From Clostridiales bacterium (lineage in GTDB: Bacteria > Bacillota > Clostridia > Christensenellales > Aristaeellaceae): a stretch of 35,249 nt of DNA. The position numbers and the translations under genes were made by a program. The DNA is taken from assembly GCA_015056265.1 (NCBI GenBank), contig SVGR01000012.1:1-35249 (forward strand). The letters run 5' to 3'. The first letter of the stretch is position 1; the number at the start of each line of letters is the position of its first letter. The notes below the pieces were generated by a model. The model made no database searches, had not been told where the DNA came from, and was given only the letters and a program-made list of their open reading frames with translations. Of this stretch, positions 34,132-35,249 are shown in pieces.

Positions 34132-35249
34132 GTGACAAAGAAGCACATTCTCATTTCCCTGTTCCTGGTATTGGCGATGCTGGCGGCCCTCTCTCCTGCC
34201 GGGGCTGCGGCGGTTAACCAGGTGGCTGTTTCTCAGGAAGGCGTAACCTATTATTATGACGCCGCCGGGAATCGGCTTTATAATGCTGCGTCTCTTTCCG
34301 GGGATGCCGTGGTGGAAATGAAGAAATGGGCTGAGCAAAGGCTGGATGCCAGCGGCAACCCCATTGAGAATGAATTTCTGGTCACGCTGCAGGTGCGCAC
34401 CACCGAGCGGATTGAGGAGCTTTCCTCCGATACCCCCGATGCTGCCGTTACCCTTGTTGTTGACGTATCCAATTCCATGGACGATTGCTATCACTGCGGC
34501 CAGGAGGCCAGCCATATCAACCATGGCGGCATGGGCTATAAGTGCCCCACCGGGGACACCTATTACGAGGGCGATAATTATGGCCGCTGCGAAAACTGTC
34601 GCCGCTATTTCAGGAATCATACCCAGACGACGATCCCTGCCCTGCATGACTATGAATCCCGCCTGAGCCAGGCCCAGGCCGCCGCCCTGGAATTTATCAA
34701 CCAGTTCGCCAATGAAACCGGCGCCGAAGAAGGGGATAAGCGCTATGCCGCCCTGATCACTTTCGGCTCCCATGCCGCCGCCCGCACCGAATACATCGAT
34801 GTGGCCACTGCAAGCGGCATGCTGGCCATGGAGCTGGCCATCAAGAATATCACCGTTGCCAACGCCGGCGTAAGCTTCGGCAATAACAACACCGACCCTG
34901 GCGGAACCAATATCGAGGGCGGCCTGATGCTGGCCGATAATATGATCGCCGCCAATACGGCCAGCGGCCGGGCGCTGGAGGGCATCAATTATCTGTACAC
35001 CATCCTGCTGACCGACGGTACCCCTACCTATTATGTTAACGGCGATAACGCCTCCGCCAGCACCATCCTGGGCACCCGGGGCGGCGGCAGCAGCACCACC
35101 AAGGAAGACGTAAAGGATGTGGGCGTGGAGGCCGCCAAGATCCTGGCCCATTCCGCTCAGTCCCGGCTGTTCTCCATCTGCTTTGGCACCGACAGCACCG
35201 GCGACGACGTGTGGGATTCCCAGCCCTTCAGCACCTGGAATGATACCAC
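34132..35249 (+). CDS. Secreted von Willebrand factor A protein with a cysteine-rich insert (partial, runs off the right edge)
   Basis: At least 372 residues; no stop before the window ends. GTG start with GGAGG nine bases upstream. Signal peptide (1-27, ending SPAGAAA). After a linker the VWA domain begins with VTLVVDVSNSMD, giving the MIDAS D111-x-S113-x-S115. The other metal-site elements follow: DPGGTNIEGGL (Thr) and ILLTDGTP (Asp). Between the MIDAS loop and the next helix there is an insertion of about 45 residues with cysteines at 119, 122, 138, 153 and 156, spaced like a zinc ribbon. VWA domains bind proteins or surfaces in a metal-dependent way. The likely role is a surface adhesin or pilin-like protein; the C-terminus, which would show any anchor, is not visible. 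Confidence 0.88.
   Translation, partial: MTKKHILISLFLVLAMLAALSPAGAAAVNQVAVSQEGVTYYYDAAGNRLYNAASLSGDAVVEMKKWAEQRLDASGNPIENEFLVTLQVRTTERIEELSSDTPDAAVTLVVDVSNSMDDCYHCGQEASHINHGGMGYKCPTGDTYYEGDNYGRCENCRRYFRNHTQTTIPALHDYESRLSQAQAAALEFINQFANETGAEEGDKRYAALITFGSHAAARTEYIDVATASGMLAMELAIKNITVANAGVSFGNNNTDPGGTNIEGGLMLADNMIAANTASGRALEGINYLYTILLTDGTPTYYVNGDNASASTILGTRGGGSSTTKEDVKDVGVEAAKILAHSAQSRLFSICFGTDSTGDDVWDSQPFSTWNDT

Overview
The window looks like a chromosomal carbohydrate-foraging region of a gut-type, moderately GC-rich Bacillota (Clostridia). An affiliation near Christensenellales is a guess from gene style: DUF5696, YIP1, MGH1-like hydrolases, URO-D-fold proteins next to glycosidases, and signal peptides of the MKKxLxLLLALMM type ending in A-E-E/A-E-D. 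I see no phage, plasmid, CRISPR or resistance genes.

Layout. (1) 1-126 is the end of an IS3-family insertion sequence that runs off the left edge, followed by GC-rich hairpins. (2) 359-4213 (minus) is an AraC regulator plus a LacZ-type GH2 beta-galactosidase in one operon. A divergent control region at 4214-4431 carries two direct half-sites of AraC style. (3) 4432-22979 (plus) is a single run of 13 tightly spaced genes. It holds a five-bladed-propeller glycosidase, a solute-binding protein (SBP) with an acidic DxF repeat, three secreted CBM11-like proteins (the third fused to a propeller-like domain), a permease pair, a large carbohydrate-binding/SBP fusion, a second permease pair, an NHL-propeller membrane protein, a YIP1-like membrane protein, a DUF5696 protein and an MGH1-like glycosidase. 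(4) 23067-24262 is a URO-D-fold protein with its own promoter and terminator. (5) 24299-24464 is a tRNA-Arg(ACG) unit. (6) 24805-33110 is a second uptake operon of LplB/YtcP-type permeases, an abundant-looking SBP, a glycerophosphodiester phosphodiesterase, a GH2 glycosidase and a second URO-D-family protein with a zinc-type HxC motif. (7) 33111-33980 is gene debris, including a frameshifted IS3 orfB relic. (8) 34132 to the right edge is the start of a secreted von Willebrand A protein with a cysteine-rich insertion after the MIDAS loop.

How the parts may work together (inference): secreted or surface carbohydrate-binding proteins and glycosidases process a beta-galactoside-containing glycan. 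Three SBP/permease sets import the oligosaccharides, using an ATPase encoded elsewhere because none is present here. Cytoplasmic GH2 and propeller enzymes finish degradation. The most interesting part is the block 12657-21460 (CBM-SBP fusion, two permeases, NHL-TM protein, YIP1 protein, DUF5696 protein), whose genes overlap or nearly touch and may encode one uncharacterised membrane machine for glycan capture.
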